Shown here: piece after piece, positions 18,821-29,112 of the stretch
Layout of the letters: every line of letters starts with the position of its first letter
Position numbering within the stretch: position 1 is the stretch's first letter
DNA from: Clostridium pasteurianum
Lineage (GTDB): Bacteria; Bacillota; Clostridia; Clostridiales; Clostridiaceae
DNA: 64,000 nt
Reading direction: 5' to 3'
NCBI RefSeq assembly: GCF_001705235.1
Contig: NZ_MCGV01000001.1
Coordinates: 2,914,001 to 2,978,000 of the forward strand
The notes under the pieces: model-generated
Told to the model about the DNA's origin: nothing
Database searches by the model: none
The model's input: the letters and a program-made list of their open reading frames with translations, nothing else
Made by a program: the position numbers and the translations under genes

Positions 18821-21800
18821 ATGTATAAGAAAGTTGATGCTAGCAAATCATTTGTTGACATGGAAAGAGATGTACTGAAATTATGGAAACAAAAACAAAT
18901 AGTTGAAAAAAGTTTTGATTCCAATCAAGATGGAGAATATTTCACATTTTATGATGGACCTCCAACGGCAAACGGAAGACCGCATGTAGGTCATATACTT
19001 ACTAGAGTTATGAAAGATCTTATTCCTAGATATAAGGTAATGAAAGGATATAAGGTTTTAAGAAAAGCTGGATGGGATACTCATGGACTTCCTGTTGAGC
19101 TTGAAATAGAAAAGAAACTTGGAATTTCAGGAAAGCCTCAAATAGAGGAATATGGAATTGAAAAGTTTGTTAAAGAATGTAAAGATAGTGTTTTTTCCTA
19201 TGTAAGTTTATGGAAAGATATGTCAGAAAAGTTAGGCTATTGGGTTGATATGGATCATCCTTATGTAACTTACCATAATGATTATATTGAGTCTGTATGG
19301 TGGGCTTTAAAACAATTATGGGATAAAGGACTTTTATATAAAGGTCACAAAGTAGTTCCTTATTGCCCTAGATGTGGAACTGCACTTTCATCTCACGAAG
19401 TTGCTCAGGGATATAAAGATGTAACGGAATCAAGTGCCTTCGTTAAATTCAAGGTAAAAGGTGAAGAAAATAGATATATACTGGCATGGACAACTACACC
19501 ATGGACACTTCCAAGTAACGTAGCTCTTGCAGTAAATAAAGCTTATGATTATGTAGAAGTTATAAATAATGGTGAGCATTTAATTCTTGCAAAAGCACTT
19601 TTAAATGTACTTGATGGCGAATATGAAGTTGTTGATGAATTTAAAGGCGAAAAACTTTTAGGAATGGAATATGAACAGCTATTTAAATTTGAAGTTACAG
19701 ATAAAAAGGCATTCTATATAGTACACGGTGATTTTGTAACTTTAACAGATGGTACCGGAATAGTACATATAGCACCGGCTTATGGTGAAGATGATAACCT
19801 CTTAGGAAAGAAATACGATTTACCACTTATAAATTTAGTTGATACTCAGGGTAAATTTGTAGATGCTGTTACTCCATGGAAGGGAATCTTCGTAAAGAAA
19901 GCAAGTAATAAAATACTTAAATACATGGAAGAAAATAAAACTTTATATAAATCTGAACAGTTTACTCACTCATACCCTCATTGCTGGAGATGTGATACTC
20001 CATTATTATATTATCCACGTGACAGCTGGTTTGTAAAAATGACTGCTTTAAGAGATCAGCTTGTTGAGAATAACAATAAGATTCATTGGTATCCTGATAA
20101 TATAAGGACAGGAAGATTCGGTAAGTTTGTTGAAAATGTTATAGATTGGGGTATAAGTAGAGATAGATATTGGGGTACTCCTCTTCCAATATGGGAATGC
20201 GAATGTGGTCACAAAGAATGTATTGGAAGTGTAGAAGAACTTAAAGAAAAAGGAATTAATGTTCCTGATGGTATAGAACTTCATAAACCATATATAGATG
20301 AAGTTAAGCTTAAATGTCCAAAGTGCGGAAAGGAAATGACAAGGCAGAAAGAAGTTATAGACTGCTGGTTTGATTCAGGTTCAATGCCTTTTGCACAACT
20401 TCATTATCCGTTTGAAAACAAAGAGTTATTTAATAAGATATATCCTGCGCAGTTTATATCAGAAGCTGTAGACCAGACTAGAGGTTGGTTCTATACATTG
20501 CTTGCACTTTCCACAGCTATATTTGGAAAGAGTTCATTTGAGAACTGTATAGTATTGGGTCACGTTCTTGATAAACGTGGACTTAAAATGTCAAAGCATA
20601 AGGGAAATGTAGTAGATCCTTTTGATGTTTTAGATAATCAGGGAGCAGATGCTTGCAGATGGCATTTCTACACAGCTAGTGCACCATGGCTTCCAACTAG
20701 ATTTTCTCAGGAAGATGTAGCTGAAACTCAAAGAAAGTTCCTAAGTACTTTGTGGAATGTTTATTCTTTTTACGTACTATATGCAGAAATTGATAAATTT
20801 AATCCAAATGATTATAAGGACTTTGTTTCTAAGAATGTCATGGATAAGTGGATTGTTTCTAAATTGAATACACTTATAAAAGATGTTGAAAATCACCTTG
20901 ATAATTATGGAATAACAGGGGCTGCTCTTGAAATACAGGATTTTGTCGATGATCTTTCAAATTGGTATGTAAGAAGAAATAGATCAAGATATTGGGTTCA
21001 AGACATGACTGACGATAAAATAGGAGCATATGTTACTTTATATAATGTTCTTGTTACTTTGTCTAAGGTAGCTGCACCTTTCATTCCATTTATGACAGAG
21101 GAAATTTATCAGAGCCTTGTTTTAAGCATAAATAAGGATGCTGAAGAGAGTGTACATCTTTGCAAATGGCCTAAATATGATGAAAGTGTCATAGATAAAA
21201 GTCTTGAAAATGAAATGGAGCTTGCTATAGATATAGTTAAGCTTGGAAGAAGTGCTAGAAATGGTGCTAATATAAAGAACAGACAACCGCTTTGCGAAAT
21301 GCTTGTAAGTACGGAAGCTCTTCCTAACTATTATGGAGACATAATAAAGGATGAATTGAATGTTAAAAAGGTTGAGTTTGGAGCAGATCTTTCTAAGTAT
21401 GTTGATTTTGAAATAAAACCTAACTTACCAGTGCTTGGAAAAACCTATGGAAAACTTATTCCTAAGATAAGAAAAGAAATTTCATCCATGGATCAGATGG
21501 AACTTGCTCAGACTGTAAAGGGAGGAAATTCTGTAAAGATAACAGTAGATGGAACTGAAATAGAATTAAATAGCTCAAATCTTCTCGTTACAATGCAGGG
21601 ATTAGAAGGCTTTGCTTTTGCAGGACATGGAGAAATAGGAATAGTTCTTGAAACAACTATAACACCTGAGCTTAAAGAAGAAGGATACTTAAGAGAAATA
21701 TTAAGTAAAGTTCAGAATATAAGAAAAGAAAGTAACTTTGAAGTTGCAGATAAAATAAAACTTTATGTTTCAAAGAATGAAAAACTTATGAATGTAGTTA

Positions 21801-21928
21801 AAAAATTTGAGAATACTATAAAGAAGGAAACTTTATCAACAGATATAATATATGAAGAAAATGAAAAAGCTTCTACTTACAACATAAATGGAGAAGAATT
21901 AAATATATTTGTTGAAAAAAGTAAGTAA
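18821..21928 (+). CDS. ileS: Isoleucyl-tRNA synthetase
   Basis: A 1035-residue class I aminoacyl-tRNA synthetase that charges tRNA-Ile. It has [17 protein letters not shown] (HIGH motif), [16 protein letters not shown] in the CP1 editing domain, [11 protein letters not shown]-like [14 protein letters not shown], and [11 protein letters not shown] as KMSKS motif, then the anticodon-binding domain with [15 protein letters not shown]. The length is nearer to the eukaryote-like type 2 enzymes than to the about 920-residue bacterial type 1, and the KMSKH form differs from KMSKS. AGGAG precedes ATG 18821. Expression is governed by the T-box leader immediately upstream. Confidence 0.95.
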   Translation: MYKKVDASKSFVDMERDVLKLWKQKQIVEKSFDSNQDGEYFTFYDGPPTANGRPHVGHILTRVMKDLIPRYKVMKGYKVLRKAGWDTHGLPVELEIEKKLGISGKPQIEEYGIEKFVKECKDSVFSYVSLWKDMSEKLGYWVDMDHPYVTYHNDYIESVWWALKQLWDKGLLYKGHKVVPYCPRCGTALSSHEVAQGYKDVTESSAFVKFKVKGEENRYILAWTTTPWTLPSNVALAVNKAYDYVEVINNGEHLILAKALLNVLDGEYEVVDEFKGEKLLGMEYEQLFKFEVTDKKAFYIVHGDFVTLTDGTGIVHIAPAYGEDDNLLGKKYDLPLINLVDTQGKFVDAVTPWKGIFVKKASNKILKYMEENKTLYKSEQFTHSYPHCWRCDTPLLYYPRDSWFVKMTALRDQLVENNNKIHWYPDNIRTGRFGKFVENVIDWGISRDRYWGTPLPIWECECGHKECIGSVEELKEKGINVPDGIELHKPYIDEVKLKCPKCGKEMTRQKEVIDCWFDSGSMPFAQLHYPFENKELFNKIYPAQFISEAVDQTRGWFYTLLALSTAIFGKSSFENCIVLGHVLDKRGLKMSKHKGNVVDPFDVLDNQGADACRWHFYTASAPWLPTRFSQEDVAETQRKFLSTLWNVYSFYVLYAEIDKFNPNDYKDFVSKNVMDKWIVSKLNTLIKDVENHLDNYGITGAALEIQDFVDDLSNWYVRRNRSRYWVQDMTDDKIGAYVTLYNVLVTLSKVAAPFIPFMTEEIYQSLVLSINKDAEESVHLCKWPKYDESVIDKSLENEMELAIDIVKLGRSARNGANIKNRQPLCEMLVSTEALPNYYGDIIKDELNVKKVEFGADLSKYVDFEIKPNLPVLGKTYGKLIPKIRKEISSMDQMELAQTVKGGNSVKITVDGTEIELNSSNLLVTMQGLEGFAFAGHGEIGIVLETTITPELKEEGYLREILSKVQNIRKESNFEVADKIKLYVSKNEKLMNVVKKFENTIKKETLSTDIIYEENEKASTYNINGEELNIFVEKSK

Positions 21929-21956
21929 ATTAAAGGTAGTTTTAAGAAATATTAAG

Positions 21957-21988
21957 CATGGATTAAGGCTTTAAAGGCTTTAATCCAT
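21957..21988 (+). terminator. Probable ileS transcript hairpin
   Basis: ATGGATTAAGGCTTT and GGCTTTAATCCAT form a strong hairpin 28 bp after the stop, but the following sequence (TTGCTGAC) is a poor U tract, so this may be a processing site or a weak terminator. A family C block (GGGGTTTTTCGTCATC) follows at 22008. Confidence 0.5.
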
Positions 21989-22222
21989 TTGCTGACTTAA
22001 GACTTGGGGTTTTTCGTCATCTAACGAGATGGAAGAGGCCTTGTTTTGCCATTAAAGCTACAGTTTAATAAAATCTGAGTAACTAAAATATTGATATTTT
22101 TATTTAATTTATAGAAAGTTTTTGTTTTAGTAGGAAATATAACATAAAAATAGTATAATTATTAGTATGAGTAAAATATATATTAAAATAGTTTAAATAA
22201 TAGGATTATAGGAGTGATTTTT

Positions 22223-23224
22223 ATGGCTGCCTCTATTAAAGATGTTGCTAGAGAAGCAAGAGTATCCATTGCAACGGTTTCTAGAGTTTTAAATAATGTA
22301 GACGTTGTAAATGAAGAGACAAAGAAAAAAGTAATGGAAGCAATTAAAAAATTAGATTACAGGCCTAATATAGTTGCAAGAAGCCTTAAAACGCAAAGAA
22401 CAAGAACAATTGGAATCGTTATACCAGATATATCAAGTCAGTTTTACCCTGAAATAGTAAGGGGTGCGGAAGATGTTGCTAATATATATAACTATAATGT
22501 TATTTTATGCAATACAGATCTTGATGTATCAAAGGAAAAAGATTACATAAGGGTTTTAAAGGAGAAAATGGTTGATGGAGTTATTTACATGAGTAATTCA
22601 TTAGCACCAGAAATACTTAATCTTTTAAATGAACTTAAGATTCCTACTGTCCTCGTTGAAACAAGGGAAAGTGAAGATGAAAACGCTTTTCCAAGTGTAA
22701 CCATTGATAATGTAAAAGCAGCTTATGATGCAGTAAATTATTTAATAAAAAAAGGCGATAAGAAGATTGCCTTCGTTGGTGTAAATCCTAAAATAAAAAA
22801 TGCCAGTGCTGTAAGAATACATGGTTATGAGAAGGCTCTTAAGGACAATAACATACCATATGATAAGGATTTAGTACAGTTTGGTGGCTTAAAAGCAGTA
22901 GATGGTTACGATGGGATAAATGCCATAATCGCCAAAGAAAAAATAGACGCTGTTTTTTGTGCTTCTGATGAAATTGCAATGGGTGTTATAAACGGGCTCA
23001 GAGAGAACAATATAGAAGTTCCAAAGGATGTAGATGTTATGGGATTTGATAACATTTATACAGCTTCAATTTTTTATCCTAAGCTTACAACAGTAGAACA
23101 ACCTACTTATGATATGGGCTCTGTTGGAATGAGAATGCTTATAAAGATAATAAATAAAGTAGAATTAGAACGTACGCATTACGTATTAGAACACAATATA
23201 ATCGAAAGAGACTCGTGTGTGTAA
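22223..23224 (+). CDS. ccpA: LacI-family regulator, probable catabolite control protein CcpA
   Basis: A 333-residue repressor. The start is ATG 22223, eight bases after TAGGAG; a GTG at 22214 overlaps that site. The N-terminus SIKDVAREARVSIATVSRVLNN is the LacI helix-turn-helix with hinge, and RPNIVARSLKTQRTRTIGIVIPD links to the periplasmic-binding-like domain. The sequence of the HTH and hinge and the position next to ileS match what I recall as CcpA of C. acetobutylicum. CcpA, with phosphorylated HPr, binds cre sites for carbon control. A local sugar-specific LacI regulator is less likely because no sugar operon is nearby. Confidence 0.78.
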   Translation: MAASIKDVAREARVSIATVSRVLNNVDVVNEETKKKVMEAIKKLDYRPNIVARSLKTQRTRTIGIVIPDISSQFYPEIVRGAEDVANIYNYNVILCNTDLDVSKEKDYIRVLKEKMVDGVIYMSNSLAPEILNLLNELKIPTVLVETRESEDENAFPSVTIDNVKAAYDAVNYLIKKGDKKIAFVGVNPKIKNASAVRIHGYEKALKDNNIPYDKDLVQFGGLKAVDGYDGINAIIAKEKIDAVFCASDEIAMGVINGLRENNIEVPKDVDVMGFDNIYTASIFYPKLTTVEQPTYDMGSVGMRMLIKIINKVELERTHYVLEHNIIERDSCV

Positions 23225-23321
23225 AGAGAAATCTAGTGAAACTTAAATTAAGCATGTACCAAAATGCCAATCTTCAAGGCATTATGGTGCATGCTTAATT
23301 TTTAGTTGAACAGATTTCTCT
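23225..23321 (+). terminator. Long terminator hairpin after ccpA
   Basis: AGAGAAATCT (23225-23234) pairs with AGATTTCTCT (23312-23321). Inside it AAATTAAGCATG pairs with GCATGCTTAATTT, and AATGCC with GGCATT, closing on the loop AATCTTCAA. It starts directly after the stop codon, and TTTTTAG follows the inner stem. Confidence 0.65.
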
Positions 23322-23472
23322 GAGAAACCAAGCTAAGCAAGTATTAGTATACATATCGAATCCAATCTTCAAGGCATTATGGTGCATGCTTAATTTTTAG
23401 TTGAACAGATTTCTCTGAGAAACCAAGCTAAGCAAGCATTAGTATACATATCGAATCCAATCTTCAAGGCAT
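23267..23472 (+). repeat. 95-bp tandem duplication (2.2 copies)
   Basis: The 14-base block CCAATCTTCAAGGC occurs at 23267, 23362 and 23457, exactly 95 bp apart. Copies one and two differ by single bases; the third is truncated after AAGGCAT. The unit consists of the 3' half of the ccpA terminator plus about 40 bp downstream. Confidence 0.85.
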
Positions 23473-23498
23473 CATTCAACCCAGCATAAAAAATCTCT

Positions 23499-23526
23499 TT
23501 GAATAATTGTAAATATATGGTATAAT
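23499..23526 (+). promoter_or_regulatory. Sigma-A-type promoter for the helicase gene
   Basis: TTGAAT (23499-23504), 16-bp spacer, TATAAT (23521-23526), about 75 bp before the start codon. Confidence 0.55.
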
Positions 23527-23603
23527 ACTTATTAAATGGAAAATATAACCATATATTATAGGTTACAAAGAAAATGAAACTTTATTAATATGGGGGAGTT
23601 TGA

Positions 23604-26600
23604 ATGGATACTAAGACTAAAGTAAAGGAGTTATTTTCTTACTTATTAAGTATAAAAAATATGAATGAAGATGTTATAAGAGATGCCAATAAATATGATA
23701 AATTATATTGGAAACATCAACTTAAAAGTAATAAAAATATTGTTGTTAATCTTGATAATTCAGAGGAGATATGGCTTGAGGTTAAAAAGGAAAATAAAGA
23801 TTTATATGATTCCTTCTTTCAGCTTTATTTGAGGATACAAAAGAACAATGAAAACATTGAAATCGTATGTGGCAACTACCTATTATCGTGGTATAAAGAG
23901 AATAAAAAAATATTTCATCCCATATTCACTACAAAAATGGAGTTGAGTTTTGATGCAGAGAATGGGAGATTTATATTAAAACCTTATGATAATAAAACAA
24001 CGCTTGAACTTGATATGTTTTCGGGAATTAAAATTCCTAACATGGATGAAATAATGAGAGTTAAAGAAGAATTTGAAAATGGATGCATAGATGTTCGTGA
24101 TATAAAAAACGTTAAGGATATTCTGTACAAAATTGTACATTATCTGAGTTCTGAAATAAATCCAAAAGGAGAAATACAAAAAAATGTAGTATCCATAAAC
24201 GGGATAAAGGCCTCCAAATATCCTGTGTTTTATAATGAAGCTGTAATAATTGTGAGGAAAACGGATAATAGACTATGGAATAAAGAACTCCAAAATATAA
24301 TAGATAGTATAGATAGAGATTATCCTATACCTTCTCCAATAAAGGCGCTTGTTGAAACACAGGCTATAGAAGAGGATAAAGATGCGGTAGAAGGATGGAA
24401 AAAAATAAATGATAACTTGTTATTTCCACTTCCATATAATGAGGAGCAGAAGGAAGTTGTAAAAAAGCTTTCCGAAAATTTTGGTGTCGTTGTCCAGGGG
24501 CCTCCTGGTACGGGAAAAAGTCATACTATAGTTAATCTTGTATGTCATCTTCTGGCTAATGGTAAAAGAGTGCTTGTAACAAGCCAAACTGGACGAGCCC
24601 TAAAAGTGTTATCAGATAAAATACCTGAGGAAGTGAGGCCCTTATGCATAAGTCTTTTAGGTGATGATACGAAATCTCTTAGGGATTTAGATGATTCTGT
24701 AAGAAGAATAACTGAAAATTTATCTTTAAATCCAGATGATATAAATAAAGAAATAAAACCATTAGAGAATGAGCTTGCGTTTTGTAGGAAATATCAAGAA
24801 AAAACTTATACTAAAATAAAAGAATTAGAGTGTATTGAAAATAAGAAACTAAATATAGGCGGAAAATCCATGACACTTATGGAAATAGCAAAATGGGTTA
24901 ACAGGAATGAGAATAGTTTAAATTGGTTAGATGATGAAATTCCCGTAGATTCGGTGTGCCCATTTAATAATGGTCAATTTGGACATTTCATATATCTGCT
25001 AAATAATATAAGTAAGGAAGATTTAAAAAAGGTAAATTGTTCAATGAAGGTACTGGATGAGATACCTGATTATGATAATATATGCAGAAACTTTGAGATA
25101 TATACTACAAAAATTCATAGTAAAGATAAGGATAATTTAAAAGGATGGGCAATAAATTATAAAAATGAAACTAATATAGATTATGATAAACTTATACAAA
25201 TTATAGGAAAAGCTGAAAGAAAGATGGAGGAGATAGAGAAAAGCTGGCTTAAGAATGTTATGAGGTGCTACTACTTTAGTGATGTAGAAAGACCAGAAAT
25301 AAAAAATTTATTTGTCAGAAGCAGTGAGTACATACGCCATCTTTCAGATATACAAACTAGAATTGTATCACATAAGATAGCTATTTCTGATGAAATGGAT
25401 TATAAAAAATTGTTCAATGATTTCAAGTATATTTATTCAGAGGTTAAACGTAAGGGAAGGATAAGCAGAATATTTAAAATGAGGCACAGAAATCTTCATT
25501 ATATATTTGAAAAATGTACTGTAGATGGTGATAGCCTCCAATATGGAGATAAAATTGAAATATTAAAGCTTTATCTGGACAAGCTTGATATACAAAATAA
25601 GCTTATGGAATTATGGAATAATAGTGTGAAGAAGTTTAAGGGAGAAGAAATTAAAAAATTTGATGCGGATACTTTTATAAAATTGGAAAAGCAAATAAAA
25701 GATATTGGCGATATAGTAAATTGGAATGCTAATTTTAAAAATAAAGTAGTACTTAATATGGAAAATATAACTTTTTTAAATAAAATGGACTGGTACAAAA
25801 AAGAAACTTATACAAAAATAAAAAAGGGTGTTTTGAGTATTAAAAATATTGCAGAATATGAAAAGGCAAAAACTTTTTTAAGTGGATTAGTTAAGTTATC
25901 TAGAAGTACCTATGGGATAGAATGTATTGCAGATGCTATTGAAAGTAAGGACATAAAGAAGATAAAAAAGGCATATTCTGAGGTACAAAAACTTAAAAGT
26001 ATGGTTGATACGGTTAAAGAGATAAATACTTTTAAAAATAGACTTGAAAAGGCTGCGCCTATATTTACAAGTAAGCTTTTAAATTCTGATGATAGAAGTA
26101 AATATAAAAACTTAAATGCAGCTTGGAAATGGAAGCAGATGAATGATATTTTAGACAAATCTCATAAATTAAAAACGGAAAATCTTGAGGAAATAATAGA
26201 AAATGAGAAGACTAAGGAAAGGGTTCTCATTGGAAAAATTGTATCCAAAAGAGCATGGTTAAATGAAGTTTTAAATACTACTAATGTGCAAAAGAGGTGT
26301 CTTTATGCATGGCTTCAAGCTGTAAAGAAAATAGGAAGAGGAACAGGAAAATTTGTACTTAAGTACAGAAAAATGGCACAGGTTGAAATGGAAAAATGCA
26401 AGGATTGTATACCTGTATGGATAATGCCAATTAATAAGGTTATAGAAAATATAAAATTGAGTTCTAATCTTTTTGATGTAGTAATATTTGATGAAAGTAA
26501 TCAAAGTGATATTTTTGGCATAAGTGCATTGTTTAGGGGAAAGAGAGCTGTAATAGTTGGAGATGATAAGCAGATAAGTCCTCAAGCTGTTGGAATTGAA

Positions 26601-27665
26601 GAGGAAAGTGTGGATGAGCTTATAAATAGATATCTTAAGGAGATACCTCATTCACAGTGGTTTGACTTACAGACAAGCCTTTACAATACCGCTCTCAGAG
26701 TATTTCCAGACAGGCTGCTTTTAAAGGAGCATTTTAGATGTGTTCCAGAAATAATTGGGTTTAGTAATAGTATGAGTTATTCAAACGAAATTGTACCACT
26801 AAGATATCCTAAGCCAAATGAAGCTTTTAGTGAGCCTGTAAAAGCAGTAAAGGTTAAAGATGGTTTTAAGGATAATATGAGACAAACTAATGAAAATGAG
26901 GCAAAAGCGCTTGTAGATGCTATAATAGGTTGCTGTTCTGATTCTAGATATAACGGTATGAGTATGGGAGTTATATCTCTCCTTGGAGATCAGCAGTCAG
27001 AGCTTATTGAAAGTATGCTTAGACATAGACTTGGTGAGCGAGAGATGCTTAAAAGAAAAATTTTATGTGGCGATGCTTTTTCATTCCAGGGTGATGAAAG
27101 GGATATAATGTTTTTGTCACTTGTGGTCTCAAATGGAAGTAAAATTTCATCCTTGACACGTGAATCGGATTTAAGGAGATTTAATGTTGCTGCAAGTAGG
27201 GCAAGAAACCAAATGTGGGTGTTTTATTCAGTAGATGAAGACAAGCTTAGCAGTAATTGTGTTAGAGCAAAATTTTTACGATATTGTCTTGATCCGGCTT
27301 TAAGCAAAAATAAAAATCATAAGAATAAGATGATACTTGCAGATGATTTTGAAAAGGATGTTTTTAATAATATAAGGCAGAGGGGATACAATGTGAAACC
27401 TTTTGACGATCTTAGAAAATATAAAGTGGACTTTATAGTTGAGGATTCTTCGAATAGAATTGCTATAGCATGTGATAGTGGAAGTTATAGTGATATGGAA
27501 AATTGGGAAAAGCAAAGAGAAAGACAAATGGCACTTGAAAGGGTAGGCTGGAAATTCTGTAGATTAAAGGGAAGTGAATTTTACAGAAATCCAAAAATAA
27601 CTATGGATAACTTATGTGTTAAATTGGAGAGCATGGGCATAAAAAGCATACAGACTGTGCAGTAA
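23604..27665 (+). CDS. Superfamily 1 (UPF1/Dna2-like) helicase with C-terminal nuclease-like domain
   Basis: A 1353-residue protein. Helicase motif I is VVVQGPPGTGKSHTIVN (about residue 295); motif Ia follows as RVLVTSQTGRALKVL; motif II is VVIFDESNQSD (about 965), motif III VGDDKQISPQ, and motifs V-VI GDAFSFQGDERD and VAASRARNQMWVF. Roughly 450 residues of charged, helical insertion separate motifs Ia and II. The last 110 residues (NVKPFDDLRKYKVDFIVED, then RERQMALERVGWKFCRL) resemble the Vsr/DUF559-type nuclease fold. It is probably a DNA/RNA translocase-nuclease. No partner genes nearby point to a defence system. Its last codons (Val-Gln-stop) form the outer arm of a family A palindrome. 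Confidence 0.8.
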   Translation: MDTKTKVKELFSYLLSIKNMNEDVIRDANKYDKLYWKHQLKSNKNIVVNLDNSEEIWLEVKKENKDLYDSFFQLYLRIQKNNENIEIVCGNYLLSWYKENKKIFHPIFTTKMELSFDAENGRFILKPYDNKTTLELDMFSGIKIPNMDEIMRVKEEFENGCIDVRDIKNVKDILYKIVHYLSSEINPKGEIQKNVVSINGIKASKYPVFYNEAVIIVRKTDNRLWNKELQNIIDSIDRDYPIPSPIKALVETQAIEEDKDAVEGWKKINDNLLFPLPYNEEQKEVVKKLSENFGVVVQGPPGTGKSHTIVNLVCHLLANGKRVLVTSQTGRALKVLSDKIPEEVRPLCISLLGDDTKSLRDLDDSVRRITENLSLNPDDINKEIKPLENELAFCRKYQEKTYTKIKELECIENKKLNIGGKSMTLMEIAKWVNRNENSLNWLDDEIPVDSVCPFNNGQFGHFIYLLNNISKEDLKKVNCSMKVLDEIPDYDNICRNFEIYTTKIHSKDKDNLKGWAINYKNETNIDYDKLIQIIGKAERKMEEIEKSWLKNVMRCYYFSDVERPEIKNLFVRSSEYIRHLSDIQTRIVSHKIAISDEMDYKKLFNDFKYIYSEVKRKGRISRIFKMRHRNLHYIFEKCTVDGDSLQYGDKIEILKLYLDKLDIQNKLMELWNNSVKKFKGEEIKKFDADTFIKLEKQIKDIGDIVNWNANFKNKVVLNMENITFLNKMDWYKKETYTKIKKGVLSIKNIAEYEKAKTFLSGLVKLSRSTYGIECIADAIESKDIKKIKKAYSEVQKLKSMVDTVKEINTFKNRLEKAAPIFTSKLLNSDDRSKYKNLNAAWKWKQMNDILDKSHKLKTENLEEIIENEKTKERVLIGKIVSKRAWLNEVLNTTNVQKRCLYAWLQAVKKIGRGTGKFVLKYRKMAQVEMEKCKDCIPVWIMPINKVIENIKLSSNLFDVVIFDESNQSDIFGISALFRGKRAVIVGDDKQISPQAVGIEEESVDELINRYLKEIPHSQWFDLQTSLYNTALRVFPDRLLLKEHFRCVPEIIGFSNSMSYSNEIVPLRYPKPNEAFSEPVKAVKVKDGFKDNMRQTNENEAKALVDAIIGCCSDSRYNGMSMGVISLLGDQQSELIESMLRHRLGEREMLKRKILCGDAFSFQGDERDIMFLSLVVSNGSKISSLTRESDLRRFNVAASRARNQMWVFYSVDEDKLSSNCVRAKFLRYCLDPALSKNKNHKNKMILADDFEKDVFNNIRQRGYNVKPFDDLRKYKVDFIVEDSSNRIAIACDSGSYSDMENWEKQRERQMALERVGWKFCRLKGSEFYRNPKITMDNLCVKLESMGIKSIQTVQ

Positions 27666-27851
27666 CAGTAGTTTGGAACATATTAAATAAAGCTCATAAG
27701 ACTAAGCCCCAAATAATGAAAATACTAAGAAATTTTAATAACTCGCTGGGAAGATTACTCAGACAAATTAAAATTACTAAGTATTTTTATTATTTGGCAC
27801 AAAGTCTTATTGAGCTTTATTTAAATTGTTTCCAAACTACTGTTACTGCAC
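27657..27851 (+). repeat. Family A palindrome, copy A1 (after the helicase gene)
   Basis: 195-bp inverted repeat. The outer arms 27657-27677 and 27831-27851 are a perfect 21-bp match and include the helicase codons Val-Gln-stop. Inner arms CCCAAATAATGAAAATAC and GTATTTTTATTATTTGG pair, and the loop holds the conserved ACTCGCTG ... CTCAGACAAATT. Subtype I (CTCATAAGACTAAG / CTTATTGAG arms). Confidence 0.85.
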
Positions 27852-27870
27852 ATATGGGGAAAGGCAAGGA

Positions 27871-27901
27871 AGATTTTCTTCCGCTTGGCTACTGAAAATC
27901 T
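27871..27901 (+). repeat. Family A tail hairpin
   Basis: AGATTTTC pairs with GAAAATCT around a TTCCGCTTGGCTACT loop, 20 bp after A1. The conserved GGCAAGGA precedes it. No U tract follows, so it is not a classical terminator. Confidence 0.7.
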
Positions 27902-27957
27902 GAAATTAAAGCTTGCATAAAACTAAGCTTTAAATTATAAAAATCATAAGTACCAAC

Positions 27958-28120
27958 GGAATTTTGGAACGGTTTAAATAAATTATGATAAATATTAAGG
28001 GCAAATTATCAAAAGACTTAGAGATTTCAACTGTTTGAACGATAGTGAGTTTTGAAATATCTTAGGATTTTAATAATTTGCCCTTTAGATTTATCAAATT
28101 TATTTAATGTTCCAAAATTC
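27958..28120 (+). repeat. Diverged family A palindrome, copy A2
   Basis: Ends GGAATTTTGGAAC and GTTCCAAAATTC pair, and inner GGGCAAATTATCAAAAGAC pairs imperfectly with the region ending TTAATAATTTGCCC. The canonical loop is lost. It lies tandem to A1, 107 bp downstream, and is not attached to a stop codon. Confidence 0.65.
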
Positions 28121-28205
28121 TATTTTAAACTTCAACTTGTGTTATATAACTCTGTAGTATAAAATAATTGTGGTTACACAATATTTTGAATGCGGGTGAT
28201 AAATA

Positions 28206-29039
28206 GTGAAATACAAACTAGTGTGTGTAGATATGGATGGAACACTTTTAAATAGCAGAAGATTTGTAAGTGATGCAACTAAGAATGCAATTAAAAGAGC
28301 TAGTGCTCTTGGAGTAGATGTTACTGTAACCACTGGTAGAATTTATGCAAATGCTAACTATTATTCAAGACTAATTGGTGTGAAATCGCCTGTTATTGCA
28401 TCAAATGGTGCTATTATAAGAGGTAAAGGTAATGAAGTTATCTATGAAAATGTTATCAATATAGATATTTTAAAGAGTGTTCTAACATTATGTAAAAAAT
28501 TTAATATGGGAATAAACTTTCATACATGTGATAGTATTTTATGTGCTGGTAAGCTTATGTATATAATGATGCTTAGTTTCTTTTTTAAGTTTATACTTAA
28601 GTCAAAACCAGAAAAAATTAAAGTTAGATATATTGGAAATTATGATAAGTTTATGGAGAAGCTTAAGAAGAATAATAACATAATAAAGTGTGAAGTAATC
28701 GATCTAAATTCAGGGAAAATAGCTGAACTCAGGAGAGAAATAGAAAAAATAGATGGCATAGAGATAGCAAGTTCAAGCAAAAATAATATAGAAATTACAT
28801 CTAAATCAGTTTCAAAAGGAAATGCTATTAAAATTCTTGCTAATTATTATAATATTAAGAGAGAAGAAATAATTACTATAGGTGATAGTGAAAATGATTT
28901 GTCTATGATAGAGTATGGTGGTTTAGGAGTTGCTATGGGAAATGGAACCGAAAAGGCAAAAAAGGCTGCTGACTACATTACAGAGACTAATGATAATGAT
29001 GGAGTTGCTAAGGTTATAGAGAAATTTATTTTGAAATAG
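28206..29039 (+). CDS. Cof-type HAD-IIB phosphatase
   Basis: A 277-residue cytoplasmic phosphatase starting with GTG 28206. Motif I KLVCVDMDGTLLNS holds both catalytic aspartates, motif II is VTVTTGRIYANA, the Lys of motif III is in SKGNAIKILA, and motif IV is ITIGDSENDLSMIEYGGLGVAMGN. The cap between residues about 85-180 is the C2B type. Family members dephosphorylate sugar phosphates or flavin and nucleotide phosphates; the substrate cannot be assigned. It follows the tandem repeats A1-A2, and its own promoter is not clear. Confidence 0.87.
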   Translation: MKYKLVCVDMDGTLLNSRRFVSDATKNAIKRASALGVDVTVTTGRIYANANYYSRLIGVKSPVIASNGAIIRGKGNEVIYENVINIDILKSVLTLCKKFNMGINFHTCDSILCAGKLMYIMMLSFFFKFILKSKPEKIKVRYIGNYDKFMEKLKKNNNIIKCEVIDLNSGKIAELRREIEKIDGIEIASSSKNNIEITSKSVSKGNAIKILANYYNIKREEIITIGDSENDLSMIEYGGLGVAMGNGTEKAKKAADYITETNDNDGVAKVIEKFILK

Positions 29040-29112
29040 TAGTTGTTACATGTATTTCAAATAATATACATATGTGATATAATTGTAGAAGTGAAAAGAA
29101 AGGAAACTTGTT

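Noticed and set aside
23267-23472. Repeated units that could suggest a CRISPR array
   Set aside because: Only 2.2 copies with a 95-bp period and no unique spacers; it is a tandem duplication of terminator sequence.
27657-28120. Group II intron or retron as an explanation for the structured region
   Set aside because: No reverse-transcriptase ORF, no domain V-like GAC/AGC hairpin, and copies are only about 190 bp.
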